From positions 137,501 through 201,500 of the forward strand of contig CAJNDS010002855.1 of assembly GCA_905221605.1 (NCBI GenBank): DNA of 64,000 nucleotides, in the 5' to 3' direction. Position numbers and translations under genes: made by a program. Shown here in pieces: positions 51,433 to 60,564 of the stretch. Numbering within the stretch: position 1 is the stretch's first letter; each line of letters starts with the position of its first letter. Below the pieces are notes generated by a model that was not told the DNA's origin, made no database searches, and saw only the letters and a program-made list of their open reading frames with translations. The stretch comes from Symbiodinium natans (taxonomy: Eukaryota > Sar > Dinophyceae > Suessiales > Symbiodiniaceae).

Positions 51433-51653
51433 GGCATCCACCGCCCTGACGGGTAGGTTGTGCACCCCACATTGCGCAGTCCTACCAGCCGTGCTTTTCT
51501 TTTGCAAAGAGGTGCCGTGAGAGCCCTCGCACTCTGAGGCCAGCCGGCCAGCTACAGCCTTTCCTTCGGTAGGAGCTTGTACCTCCTCCCGGAAGGGATG
51601 GACATGTACAGGTTTGTTTGTCGCACTACCCTAGCGGTGTTGCGAAGGAGGAG
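51433..51653 (+). other. First copy of the 3' untranslated region and polypurine tract
   Basis: From the stop of the membrane ORF to the internal LTR. It closely matches 52296-52512 (AGGGCATCCACCGCCCTGAC, AGGCCAGCCGGCCAGCTACA) and ends in the purine tract GAAGGAGGAG at 51644-51653. Confidence 0.8.
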
Positions 51654-51863
51654 TGTTGAAGCCTACTCCTGTACATGTCATCCTGTAGCAGTTGTACCAT
51701 GTGTTTTTCCCAATGCTCTTGTAGGCCCAAGCCTTGAGCATGACATCATTTCAAGTATGTACAGCATTTCACATAGTTGTAGGTGCCAAGCCTAACCAAG
51801 TAGCACAAACTTGACTGGTTCTTGTTTCTGCGTGTAAAATCTCCGCCTCAGTGTGCGCCATGG
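51654..51863 (+). repeat. Internal, diverged and truncated LTR
   Basis: It starts TGTTGAAGCCTACTCCTGTA and tracks the outer LTRs (TAGGCCCAAGCCTTGAGCAT, TTTCTGCGTGTAAAATCTCC) to GCGCCATGGT, then stops about 70 bases short. It has many substitutions and indels, while the outer LTRs are almost identical. Confidence 0.85.
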
Positions 51864-51869
51864 TATGCA

Positions 51870-51934
51870 GCGGTCGCAAGACGCTGTGAGGAACTGGCCG
51901 CTGCTTCCCTCTCAGAGATTTCTGCCCGGATTGC
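51870..51934 (-). repeat. 65-base inverted copy of the membrane ORF
   Basis: Exact reverse complement of 51169-51233: it begins GCGGTCGCAAGACGCTGTGA and ends GCCCGGATTGC. The same segment is missing from its normal place in the adjacent duplicate (after 52095), so it was flipped and moved. Confidence 0.9.
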
Positions 51935-52295
51935 TTGCAGTGTGCATTTTCGGTCTCGCATTTTGTGCCATTGGTTTGTGGGAGTTTCTGAAGTGGGGTT
52001 TTGCCTTCTTGTTACGCAGAGCCTTCGGCACGAGCAGTGTGTCGCTAAGCCCGCGAAAGGCACGCAAGCTGCAGCGTCTTCGGGACCGCACGGAGACAGC
52101 GTCTTGCGACCGCTTCCGGGAGGAATGCGCCAGCTTCCACCACCAACTCGTTTCTTTGCAACGCCAGAGGGCAACAAGCTTCATCGCACCCAGGCCTGTT
52201 CCACACTTGCCCATTCGCGCAAGCTTGTCGTGTTTGAGGTCTGCCAGCAGTGCCACAGGAGCCAGGCAGATTGCATACAGCATAGCACACGTTAG
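51935..52295 (+). pseudogene. Broken duplicate of the membrane ORF C-terminal half
   Basis: It matches 51010-51432 (VCIFGLAFCAIGLWEFLKWG, then SVSLSPRKARKLQRLRDR) but lacks the 65 bases that were inverted and a further short piece, so the frame breaks; the end RFFATPEGNKLHRTQACSTL to HSTR-stop is intact in another frame. Confidence 0.85.
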
Positions 52296-52502
52296 GGCAT
52301 CCACCGCCCTGACGGGTAGGTGCACTCCATTGAGCAGGCCTGCCAGCAGTGCTTTCCTTTTGCAAAGAGGTGCCGTGAGAGCCCTCGCACTCTGAGGCCA
52401 GCCGGCCAGCTACAGCCTTTCCTTCGGTAGGAGCTCGTACCTCCTCCCGGAAGGGATGGACATGTACAGGTTTTGTTTGTCGCAATACCCTGGCGGTGTT
52501 GC

Positions 52503-52512
52503 GAAGGAGGAG
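52503..52512 (+). promoter_or_regulatory. Polypurine tract
   Basis: GAAGGAGGAG directly before the 3' LTR, the expected plus-strand primer. The same tract precedes the internal LTR at 51644-51653. Confidence 0.75.
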
Positions 52513-52806
52513 TGTTGAAGTCTACTCCTGTACATGTCATTCTGTAGTCAATTGCAGTGCGCATTTTTCCTTGTGGCTTCTAGGCCCAAACTCAAGCCTT
52601 GAGCATGCCACATATTTAAACATGTACATATCATACTGTAGGAGCCGTAGCCCTACACTGCAGAGACCTTTTTTGTTCCTTTGTTGATCTGTTGCTTCTG
52701 CGCGTAAAAGATCTCCGCCTATTGTGTGAGCCATGGTTGGGAATGGGGCTAGGGAATTGATCACTCCACTAGTTCCTTCTGCTCAGCCTGCTGGTTCACA
52801 CCAGCA
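52513..52806 (+). repeat. 3' LTR (294 bases)
   Basis: It pairs with 46282-46575 with one mismatch (52717) and no indel. Followed by CTAAA and the resumed CCCTAAA array. Confidence 0.95.
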
Positions 52807-52861
52807 CTAAACCCTAAACCCTAGACCCCAAACCCTAAACCCTAAACCCTAAACCCGAAAC

Positions 52862-52909
52862 CCTTGTCGAACCTAAGTGTCCGGGTCCCCTGCGATCTTG
52901 CCTTGGCAG
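52862..52909 (-). CDS. Exon candidate, two open frames
   Basis: Acceptor CTCCTCCTTGCCAG, donor GACAAGG|GTTTCGGG. Frame 0/0 reads LPRQDRRGPGHLGSTR; another reads AKARSQGTRTLRFDK. It is the first host exon right of the retroelement, so the element sits in the intron after it. Confidence 0.55.
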
Positions 52910-53209
52910 CTGGCAAGGAGGAGGTTTAGGTCTCTTTGAGGTTGGGCAGTTTAGGGTTTAGGGTTTAGGGTTTAGGGTGTAGGATTTAGGGTTTAGGGTG
53001 TAGGGTAGGGTGTAGGGTTAGTGTTGGGCAGTGTAGGGATTAGGGTTTCGGGCTTTGGGTTTGATGAGTGGGCCTGGGGTGCACCCCTAGTTGGGCATCT
53101 GATCCAGAGCCCGCCCTAAACCCAAAACCCTAAACCCCAAACCCTAAATGGCCGAAAAGCCCTAAACCCTATAAGCCCTAAAACCGACCAGCCTGATTTT
53201 TTAAAGAGC

Positions 53210-53252
53210 CCGGTTGGAGACAGAGATGCTTCATCATGTCAAAGCGAAAGAA
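53210..53252 (-). CDS. Exon, unidentified protein
   Basis: Acceptor TTGAAGGCCCAG, GC donor CAACCGG|GCTCTTT. It reads FFRFDMMKHLCLQP, phase 0/1. Confidence 0.6.
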
Positions 53253-53577
53253 CTGGGCCTTCAACCCTGGGGTTTAGGGTTTAGGGTTTAGGGTTTAGGG
53301 TTGAGGGTTTAGGGTTTAGGGGTTAGGGTTTAGGGTTTAGGGTTTAGGGTCTAGGGTCCCAGAACGTTCCTGGGGCAATGCGGGTCCAGGCGCTGAAATG
53401 GGGTTGAGGTTTGCAGTTTAGGGGAAGAAGTCCCTTTCCCCCCTACCCCTACAGCCAAATCTTGCGCCTTCCTTGCTTGAGAGCTGGTTTCAAAGCCCTA
53501 AACCCAAAATCCTAAACCTTAATTAAACCCTAAACCCTAAACCCCAAACCCCAAACCCCAAACCCTAAACCCTAAAC

Positions 53578-53626
53578 CCGTGCTGCCGGGCGACGGTCGT
53601 CCCGAAGCAGCTTCAGCTGCCCGCCG
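53578..53626 (-). CDS. Exon candidate, two open frames
   Basis: Acceptor CTCTTTGCGCAG, donor GCACGG|GTTTAGGG flush with the array. Frame 1/0 reads GGQLKLLRDDRRPAAR; frame 0/1 reads RRAAEAASGRPSPGST. Confidence 0.55.
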
Positions 53627-54121
53627 CTGCGCAAAGAGTTGGTTGTTCCACCTGCTTTCAGAGGACTCTACCTCGGACCCTAAACCCTAAACCCTAAACC
53701 CTAAACCCTAAACCTTAAACCCTAAGGATCCTCTAAAGGAATAGAAGGAGTATGTTAAGGGAACCTCTTGGGGTACATGCTTAGGGGTACGAGTCTTAAT
53801 CCCATGATGCTCTTGTTCAGGTAAACCCCTGAACCCTAAACCCTAAAACCCTAAACCCCTAAACCCTGAAACCGCCCCGACACCCCCAACCCTGAGCCTC
53901 TAAACCCCGAGAGCCTAAACGCTAAATCCCGAAAACCCTCAACCCTTATAAATCCGAAACGCCCTAAACCCCAAACCCTAAATCCATAAATTTTAACCCT
54001 AAACCCTAAATCTCCTAAACCCTACACCCTGAATCCATAAATCCCTAAACCCGAAATCCCCAAACCCTGAACCGTAAATCCCTTCCCAAAACCGTAAACC
54101 CTAAACCCGAAATCCCCAAAC

Positions 54122-54224
54122 CTTTAGTCGAAGGCTTCCATAACCATCCCGCCTCGCGCTGGGTTCCGCTTCGCGTGTTGAGTTGCGCATCACCGTGTGA
54201 CGTGCGCGCTCTTGAAGACCGGCG
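54122..54224 (-). CDS. Exon, unidentified basic protein
   Basis: Acceptor CGCCTGACAAG, donor GACTAAAG|GTTTGGGG. Phase 0/1, RRSSRARTSHGDAQLNTRSG then TQREAGWLWKPSTK. Confidence 0.65.
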
Positions 54225-54408
54225 CTTGTCAGGCGGAACCGTGCGAGAGGCAGAACGGTTAGGGACGGCTTAGATTTATACCTTCCCGAAGGCTCCTGGC
54301 CCCCGCCAAAACCCCAGAAATCGAGACCCCAGGACCCTCCCTAGGACATACTGGTCCCTCTGTACGAGGGTCCTTGCAGCCTTAGGGTAACCCTGAACCC
54401 CCAAAAAC

Positions 54409-54478
54409 CCCCCACATGAAGGCCTCGGTCGTCCGGGTAGTCGTTGGGCTCGGAGCCCAGGCGTAGCACCCCCGGCCT
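54409..54478 (-). CDS. Exon, unidentified protein
   Basis: Acceptor GCCCTTCACAG, donor GTGGGGG|GTTTTTGG. It reads RPGVLRLGSEPNDYPDDRGL then HVG, phase 0/1. Confidence 0.6.
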
Positions 54479-54801
54479 CTGTGAAGGGCATTTAGGGTTT
54501 ATAGTGTTTTGGGTTTAGGGTTTGGGGTGTCTAGGGCTTCTAAGGTTTTTACGGTATGTTAGGGCTTATCGGGTTTTACAGGGTTTGTAGAGTTTATTGG
54601 GTTTGTAGGGTTTATAGGGCGTATAGGATTTATAGGGTTCCATAGGGTGTAGAGGGTTTATAGGGTTTATAGGGCTTATAAGGGTTCATAGGGTTTTGTT
54701 GGGGATTTATAGGGCTGAAGATTCAGGGCTTGGGGATCATAGGGCTTAGGTTTTATAGGGGTTTAGGGTTTAGAGGGCTTGTTTGATTTTTTTTTTTTGT
54801 T

Positions 54802-54840
<39 letters not shown>

Positions 54841-55294
54841 GGGGGGGGGTGCTTTTAGGGGCGGAGGGGGTTAGGGTTTTGGCGCCTTTAAGCTTGAGGG
54901 TTAAGGGCTTTAGAAGGGGATTTGGGGCTTCCAGCTCCTGGGATGACAGCTTTTGGGATGTAGGGGTTCAGGGGTTAGGGTTTAGGGTTTGGGGATTTCG
55001 GGTTTAGGGTTTAGGGCTAGGGTTTAAGGTTCAGGGGTTTAGGGCTTGGGGATTTAAGGGAAGAGAAGACAAACACTTCCGGCTAAAGACCATCTCGGCA
55101 AATGCTTAGGTGCTGCCGGGCTTCAAGGGCTTAGCAAGTTGATGGATTGGGACGGTTGATGGTTTACCCGAAACCCTAAACCCTAAACCCTAAACCCTAA
55201 GCCCTAAGCCCTAAGCCCTAAACCCTAAACCCTAAACCCTAAGCCCTAAGCCCTAAGTAGGGGTTAAGGGTTCAGGGGTTTAAGCTTCCTAGAC

Positions 55295-55354
55295 CCGCAG
55301 AGCCCGCTTGGCTGCACGCACATTCACCACCTCCAACGCCGGGAAATTCGACTC
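55295..55354 (-). CDS. Exon, unidentified protein
   Basis: Acceptor AACCCACCACAG, donor CTGCGG|GTCTAGG. Exactly twenty codons, ESNFPALEVVNVRAAKRALR, phase 0/0. Confidence 0.7.
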
Positions 55355-55743
55355 CTGTGGTGGGTTTAGGGTTTAGGGTTTAGGGTTTAGGGTTTAGGGT
55401 TTAGGGTTTAGGGTTTAGGGTTTAGGGTTTAGGGTTTAGGGTTTAGGGTTTAGGGTTTAGGGACAATTTCAGGAGAAAGCTCAGGGGTTTCGGGTTTGGA
55501 GCCCCGACTGGAAAAGAGCAAATAAAAAGCACAGTGGGCGCTACACATGGGAGAATCTAACCCTAAATCATAAACCGCTGAACCCCTGCCCTGAATCCCC
55601 GAAGCCTAATCCGCGAAACCCTCCAAATCGCGAAGTAAACCCGAATCCCGAAACCCTAAAACCCTAGACCCTGCTGTTTGGGGTTTGGTGTCAGGCTTGG
55701 AGGGTTTCAGGGCTTCAGGGATTCCGGCTAAAGGCGCTTAAGC

Positions 55744-55765
55744 AGCTCTCAAAGTAGGTGACCTC
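55744..55765 (-). CDS. Short exon candidate
   Basis: A strong acceptor CATTGCTCGCAG; it reads EVTYFES with a GC donor, and the frame continues CLSAFSR if that donor is not used. Confidence 0.45.
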
Positions 55766-55869
55766 CTGCGAGCAATGACATACCTCGCTGTGTACAACCT
55801 ATCTGCTGGGTTTGGGGTTTAGGGTTTAGGTTTTAGGGTTTAGGGTTTAGGGCTTACCCGGACCCTCTG

Positions 55870-56480
55870 TGTACGCGAAAAAATGGCCACAAGCCAAACT
55901 TACACCCAAAACAGCCAAGATTCTCAAAAACAAGCATTTTTGACCAAAACAGCCATGACAAACAAAAACTGCCTTTTTCCTATTGAGGGCACGCGCGTCC
56001 ACATGCAAAGCAAGACAATGCTTCAGGGTTTCTTCTTCGTAGCGCATGTCAACCAAAGGTTTGCTTCTGATGCCATGACAATCGGAAGCTGCAGGTCAGG
56101 GTTCTCGGCTGTTTCAGCGAGACAAGAAACGAATTCCGGCAAATTCCGCCTTTTTCCGGCTAATTCCGCCTTTTTTCCGGCCATTTCCGCCTTTTCCTTC
56201 AGGCTTTCATGGCTTGGCTTCAGGCTTGCGTGTTTTTTGAGTTTGCAAATTCAGGGTTTCTGCTTGTGGCTTCAGGCTTTCGTTGCTTCAACAAGCAAGA
56301 ATCCGCAGAACACGTAGCAAGCAAACGTCCTCGAGTTGAACACCGTCACAAATTTCAAAATAGCCTTTTTTTGGGCTGCCTACCCAAATTCCGCCCCACG
56401 GGCTGTTTTTGGGTCCATGTCTTGAAAAAGGCTGTTTTCATGGAAAGGCTGTTTATTCACGTAATTTGAAGGCTCCAGGT
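55870..56480. repeat. Unique AT-richer block with CCGGCAAATTCCGCC tandem units
   Basis: 56131-56196 carries four units of AATTCCGCCTTTTTCCGGC type. AAAACAGCC occurs near 55908 and 55947, and its inverse GGCTGTTTT near 56401 and 56430. A plus-strand frame (55883-56317, 144 codons) is open but Phe/Ser-rich and repetitive at its end; not called as a gene. Confidence 0.6.
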
Positions 56481-56733
56481 AGGGTTTAGGGGAGCGACCC
56501 AGAAAACCCATGACCTCACGCAGTTTTTGTTGGCAGGAACTTCTGTGAACACAGTTTTCTAGGGTTGGCCCTTTGATGTTCATGCGTTGACACCCTCGAA
56601 AGGGAAGATCTACACTTGGCTGCACTTACGAGGCCAGTTATAATTGTTTTAGCTGCCTTATTCAGAAAACCAATAAACCCAAGAAGGCTTAGGATCTAAA
56701 GTTGCAGTAGTCAAGGAGCCGACGGATGTTTCT

Positions 56734-56896
56734 CTATGGCGTCGTGTATCGCACAGCAACGGCACCGTCGGCCATGCCTGCATCAAGTCCATAGAGCAGC
56801 GCGTAGTCCTCAACCCAAGAAAAGAGAGAGGAGCCGGAAGCGTAGGCAAACCCAAAGGTGTTCACCTCGATGAAGTACGGCTCAAGCAAATCCTTG
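56734..56896 (-). CDS. D123-like gene, exon 6 (terminal)
   Basis: Acceptor TTACTGGCCTAG, phase 1, 53 codons to TAG. It begins KDLLEPYFIEVNTFGFAYAS and ends ADGAVAVRYTTP. It holds the C-terminal family motif. Confidence 0.8.
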
Positions 56897-58810
56897 CTAG
56901 GCCAGTAACCATATTCTATTAAGGGAAATTACTATTAGGAATTACCCTTTTTGGGGGGGGTTGGTTACTTTACTTCAGGGGACCTTGAACCAAAAAAAAC
57001 TGGAAAAAAGGGTACCGCTGGGCTTCCAAGATTCTGGGCGCATCAAGTCCACATTCACTGAGTCTGCATCGTCCTTGTAGGCGGCAGGTGGTCCAAGGAG
57101 AACGATGTCCAGGACGAAGCTTGACATGAGGTCCTCCAACAAAGGCACCTAAGTTGCTGAGGTCAATAAGCCCCCCCAAAATGTGTACTCTTTCAGTTCT
57201 ATAGGGGGTTAAAGTTATAGTCTCCCAAAACGTGTAGAAAAGTGTACTCATTCAGCTACCAAGGCACAATGGTGTGCGTAATGTACGGCAGCAGCCGCCC
57301 GAGCCAGTTTTGCACAACTCGGGTGCGGTCTCTTTCAGACAAGGGCGCGAGGATCGGGTTGGCCACGTACAACTTCTGTTGCGAGAAGGCGGTGGCCCGG
57401 CCATTGGCAACGAAGACGCGAAACTCGCGAAATGCATCGAGGTCGGTCCTCCATGGGAAAAGATACAGCTTCAGCTGCTGTGTATCCTCATCAACGCCCT
57501 GGTGTCCGCCCCGAGCGGTTACGGCAGACTCGATGATCGATCGCATCGTGGCGTAGGGCCCTACACCATGTATCCCATCCTTGAGGCTGACACGTTCCGT
57601 GCGGACAAAGTAGCATGTGCCTGGCACATCGGCGTCGCAGGAATGAAAGGTATCGCCACATGCCGTATCTGCAACGGCTGCATCGAGATCGTTCTGGAAG
57701 AGGGGCGAGAAGCCAGATTTCCTAGACCCGGGAGTAACCTAGGAAAAGAAAGGGTACCCTTTTTTGGTTTTAAGGGGATTATAAGGGAACCCCAACCCTA
57801 AAAAAGGGAAAAACGGGCCTACTCCCGGTCCTAGTTTCTGTACGGCCAGTTGGGACGCCTCCCGCATCCACGCCGTGTGGTGGCGCGGGACGTTGACCAC
57901 GCGGTAGAAGCCCCGAAATCGATCCACCCAGCGGGACGTGCTGCACCTCTCCAAGGCTTCCCTGCAGGGGGGTTTAGGGTTTAGGGTTTAGGGTTTAGGG
58001 TTTAGGGGTTAGGGTTTAGGGGTTAGGGGTTAGGGTTTAGGGTCTAGGCTGCCCTTGTCAGGAACTTGAAGCTTTAAGGGTCCATGTACCTAAATAGGGT
58101 ATGCTTGGGTCGTAAAGTAGACCTCCTAGATAAGGATTTTGGGGCCCCAAGCACATACTAATTAGGTGCATGGACCCTTAGGGGAAACAAGTTCCACAAT
58201 ATATGGGCATGTGAGTAAACAGTATAGGGTGTAGCGTATAGAATCGTTTACTTACAGTGGCAACCTCTATCTTATCATTCCTCCCTTATAAACCCTAAAC
58301 CCTAAACCCTAAGCCCTAAACCCGATCAGCAACCCAGCCGAGTTGCCGGTAGTCGTCTGGCCGATGCGGGCCACCCTCGCGCAAGATGAGGCGCGTGGGC
58401 TCGGCCGGGTCGACCATGTACTGCCACTGGTTGTTCCTCTACTAAAATTGCTTCAGAACCCCATAAAGAGAAAAACTATTCTTTCCAAAAGGGGCAATAA
58501 AGGGATTATTATGCTTTAGAATGTTCTAAGCAAATAGTCCTGCATCTCTCTGAACCATGCAATGGCTATCTGTACAGTGTACATGAGAGTACGACTGCAG
58601 TCTACGCTTATACGGTTGCAGGGCAGCTTCAAAGAATCCACTGCAGCTCAGCTGCAAGTTGTAGCGCACCTTGTCATGCTCGTTGACATCAGAGACAGGC
58701 ACGCCCTCCAGCACCACACGCGGCACTGGGCCTTGGGAAGATGAAGTGCCCTCAGCAGCATCTCCCACGTCGGCAAACAGTGGCTCGATCATGAAATCCA
58801 TGGCGTCCAT
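56734..58810 (-). CDS. CDC123/D123-like ATP-grasp protein, six-exon gene
   Basis: Exons in order: 58810-58583, 58426-58322, 57961-57844, 57693-57268, 57148-57024 and 56896-56734, about 387 residues. Start MDAMDFMIEPLFADV, stop TAG at 56734. D123-family hallmarks: DAFREFRVFVANGRATAFSQ in exon 4, matching the family's EFR-x-FV...SQ block, and YFIEVNTFGFA with SSLFSWVEDY in exons 5-6, matching the (I/V)D-x-N-(P/T)-FG...S-L-LF-x-W block. CDC123 proteins are ATP-grasp-fold factors needed for eIF2 assembly; whether this divergent copy does that is inference. All junctions keep frame except exon 2 to 3, where the boundary is ambiguous by one or two bases. Confidence 0.8.
56897..57023. mobile_element. 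Family-B short element that is exactly an intron
   Basis: On the minus strand it starts GCCCAGCGGTACCC at the donor and ends AACCATA...GGTTACTGGCCTAG at the acceptor: 127 bases with the family-B core GGGGTTGGTTACTT / GGGGACCTTGAACC. Removing it joins TGGAA to C as an intact codon. Confidence 0.75.
57024..57148 (-). CDS. D123-like gene, exon 5
   Basis: Acceptor AGCAACTTAG, GC donor TCTTGGAA|GCCCAG. Phase 0/2. It reads VPLLEDLMSSFVLDIVLLGP then PAAYKDDADSVNVDLMRPES and W. Confidence 0.75.
57268..57693 (-). CDS. D123-like gene, exon 4
   Basis: The largest exon, 142 codons, phase 0/0. Acceptor CGCCCCTCTTCCAG, donor ACCATT|GTGCCTTGG. It includes VPGTCYFVRTERVSLKDGIH, FREFRVFVANGRATAFSQQK and RVVQNWLGRLLPYITHTI. 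Confidence 0.85.
57722..57834. mobile_element. Family-B short element, intact copy
   Basis: CTAGACCCGGGAGTAACCTA left and GGCCTACTCCCGGTCCTAG right are inverted repeats. It lies within the intron between exons 3 and 4. Reference copy for the family. Confidence 0.85.
57844..57961 (-). CDS. D123-like gene, exon 3
   Basis: Acceptor CCCCCCTGCAG, donor CAACTGGCC|GTACAG. Phase 1/0. It reads EALERCSTSRWVDRFRGFYR then VVNVPRHHTAWMREASQLA. The acceptor phase conflicts with exon 2; TTGGAG|AGG is an alternative. Confidence 0.7.
58322..58426 (-). CDS. D123-like gene, exon 2
   Basis: Acceptor GAGGAACAACCAG, donor GATCGG|GTTTAGGG flush with the array. It reads WQYMVDPAEPTRLILREGGP then HRPDDYRQLGWVADR. 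Confidence 0.75.
58583..58810 (-). CDS. D123-like gene, exon 1 with start codon
   Basis: ATG at 58810, 76 codons, donor TCTCAT|GTACACTG, phase 0 out. It begins MDAMDFMIEPLFADVGDAAE and ends FFEAALQPYKRRLQSYSH. The 5' flank is array sequence (GGGTGTAGGGCTCGAC); no spliced-leader acceptor was identified. Confidence 0.7.
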
Positions 58811-59182
58811 GTCGAGCCCTACACCCTAAACCCTAAACCCTAAACCCTAAACGCTAAACCCTAAACCCTACATCCTATCTAAACCCTAAACCCTAAAATC
58901 AGGGTGTTTAGGGTTGAAGAGGGGTTGAGGTTTTAGGGCTTAGGGGTCGCAGGCCACAAGATGCAAAGATCTAAAGGTCCTCGTTGGGAAGTTATGCAGG
59001 GTTTAGGAATTCGCGTTCAGGGTTCAGCGACCCTATATTTTTGACGATAAGAGTTCATGGAGAAATGTTCGGTTATTTGGGGAGCACGTAGGTTTAGGAC
59101 CCTATCTAAATATAGGTTTAGGACCCTATATAAACCCTAAACCAAGAACCCAAAACCCTAAACCCTAAGCCCTAAACGAAAC
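58811..59182. other. Upstream flank of the D123-like gene, no exon seen
   Basis: CCCTAAA arrays, short G-array remnants and AT-richer sequence with a repeated AGGTTTAGGACCCTAT-like word (59089, 59114). No supported coding island. Confidence 0.6.
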
Positions 59183-59249
59183 CTTTAAGGGCCTGGCAAG
59201 TACAGCGCCAAGGCTCGAGCACAAATCCCTCAAAAAAGGGTTGCAGCCA
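59183..59249 (-). CDS. Exon, unidentified protein
   Basis: Acceptor GATGCCCTAAG, donor TTAAAG|GTTTCGTTTAGGG. It reads WLQPFFEGFVLEPWRCTCQA then LK, phase 0/1. Confidence 0.6.
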
Positions 59250-59719
59250 CTTAGGGCATCCGTAAGCCGTCATAAGGTTAGGGTTTAGGGTTTAGGGTTT
59301 AGGGTTTAGGGTTTAGGGTTTAGGGTTTAGGGTTCAGGGTTCAGGGTTCAGGGTTTAGGGTTTAGGGTTTAGGGTTTAAGGTCGGGCCCAGCTTTGGCAT
59401 AGTTCAGAGTATGTCTTCGTTTCTTCGGCCTAAAATCAGGCCTCGGAGGTTTAGGGGCTTTAAGGTCAGCCCTCTAGACCCCGTCAGCTCAAACAGGCTC
59501 AAGGCAACAGCCCAAACAGGGCCGAACCTCTGAGCCCCGAAGAGAAGCTTTGCAAGACCTGAACGCCCTAAACCCCACAACAAGCCCTTCCCACACCTCC
59601 CATGTAAAACCTGTTAGAGTTAGAACCAAAAGAAAAAATCAACCCTAAACCCCAAACCCTAAACCCTAAACCGTCAACCCTCAACCCTAAACCCGAACTT
59701 CCCCCCCCCCCAACACCAC

Positions 59720-59776
59720 CTCCGCTGAGACTGGACCGGGGATGACCGCCGCGCGGGAGATGGCGATGGTGCCCAC
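59720..59776 (-). CDS. Exon of a Cys-rich surface-type protein
   Basis: Acceptor AGTTCAAAG, donor GCGGAG|GTGGTGTTGG. It reads VGTIAISRAAVIPGPVSAE, phase 0/0, directly continuing 60484-60564. Confidence 0.65.
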
Positions 59777-60483
59777 CTTTGAACTCCTAAACCCTAAACC
59801 CTCAAGACCCAATAGATAGAAATTGCAGATATCTTTGTGAGTTTCCCAAGATATCTGTCCAATTTTCTAAACAGCCGACATGCCGAGTTGGAGTAAATGA
59901 ATCAAAAGAGCCTTTGGGAGGCTACTAAAGGCCCAAGCAGGACACAAAACCCTAAACCCTAAACCCTACCTAAACCCTAAACCCTAAACCCTAAACCCTT
60001 TCCCGCCAGTTTCAGAAGCCGAAAGGAAGCCGCCCCGGGGATGAAGGGGGGGGGGGGGGGGGGCAGGGAGCCAAAAACGACAAATAGCTCTGAACAAGCA
60101 GGCCTTGAACATTTTGACCTTCAAGCTTGCGTGATTCCAGCGTCAAACTTCGGAATTTTCCGGAGTCCGGCTTTCTAGTGCGCCTTAGTGTACTGTTTCA
60201 TTTCGGTTACCCGCATTAATCCGCAGCCCCCATGACTAGGGAGCCGAAAAAAGCCTGGAAAGCTTAGACCCCTCGAGCTGCAAGGCTTCCACTCAACCCT
60301 CGACCCCTGCCCTACCCCCAGCCCCCGTTCCCGCAAAAGGAGAGGGAAGGGCCCCTGCATACTAAAGCGGTGGAAACCCTAAACCCTAAACCCTAAACCC
60401 CAAAGCCCAAACCCTAAACCCCTACACCCAAGGCCCCAAGCTGGGGTTTAGGGTTCAAGGATTAGAGGGAGGGGGAGGGGCGC

Positions 60484-60564
60484 CTTCAACCAATTCGATG
60501 CGGTCTGGCAGGCGCCGTCGCAGTAGCAAACGTCGAATGTGCGCGTTTCGGACAGCTCATGGGC
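60484..60564 (-). CDS. Exon of a Cys-rich surface-type protein
   Basis: Acceptor TGAGCTATGAG, GC donor TTGAAG|GCGCCCC. Twenty-seven codons, phase 0/0: AHELSETRTFDVCYCDGACQ then TASNWLK. The sequence VCYC..C....NWLK followed by VGTI resembles a repeated VCYC-type domain of large dinoflagellate membrane proteins; I rely on memory for that. Confidence 0.7.

Larger units (their letters stand above)
46282..52806 (+). mobile_element. Recently inserted non-autonomous LTR retrotransposon, Copia-like features
   Basis: A 6525-base element bounded by 294-base direct LTRs that begin TGTTG and end CA, with CTAAA target duplications. It carries a primer-binding site, gag with two zinc fingers, a DSGATH protease, a membrane-protein ORF, a polypurine tract and a rearranged 3' duplication. 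I see no integrase HHCC/DDE, no reverse transcriptase YxDD and no RNase H, so mobility would need helper enzymes. A 5-bp duplication plus priming on an internal part of initiator tRNA-Met points to the Copia/Ty1 group; that is inference. The element lies inside an intron and opposite to the host genes. Confidence 0.9.

Noticed and set aside
53440-53505. Plus-strand exon after TTTCCCCCCTACCCCTACAG
   Set aside because: Splice signals are good on the plus strand (PNLAPSLLES), but the segment is also open on minus (LSSKEGARFGC) and lies in an intron-type interval; not called either way.
55883-56317. Plus-strand ORF of 144 codons starting MATSQTYTQNSQ
   Set aside because: Its second half is a tandem repeat (FRLFPANSAFF) and the frame has no family match; treated as a repeat block.
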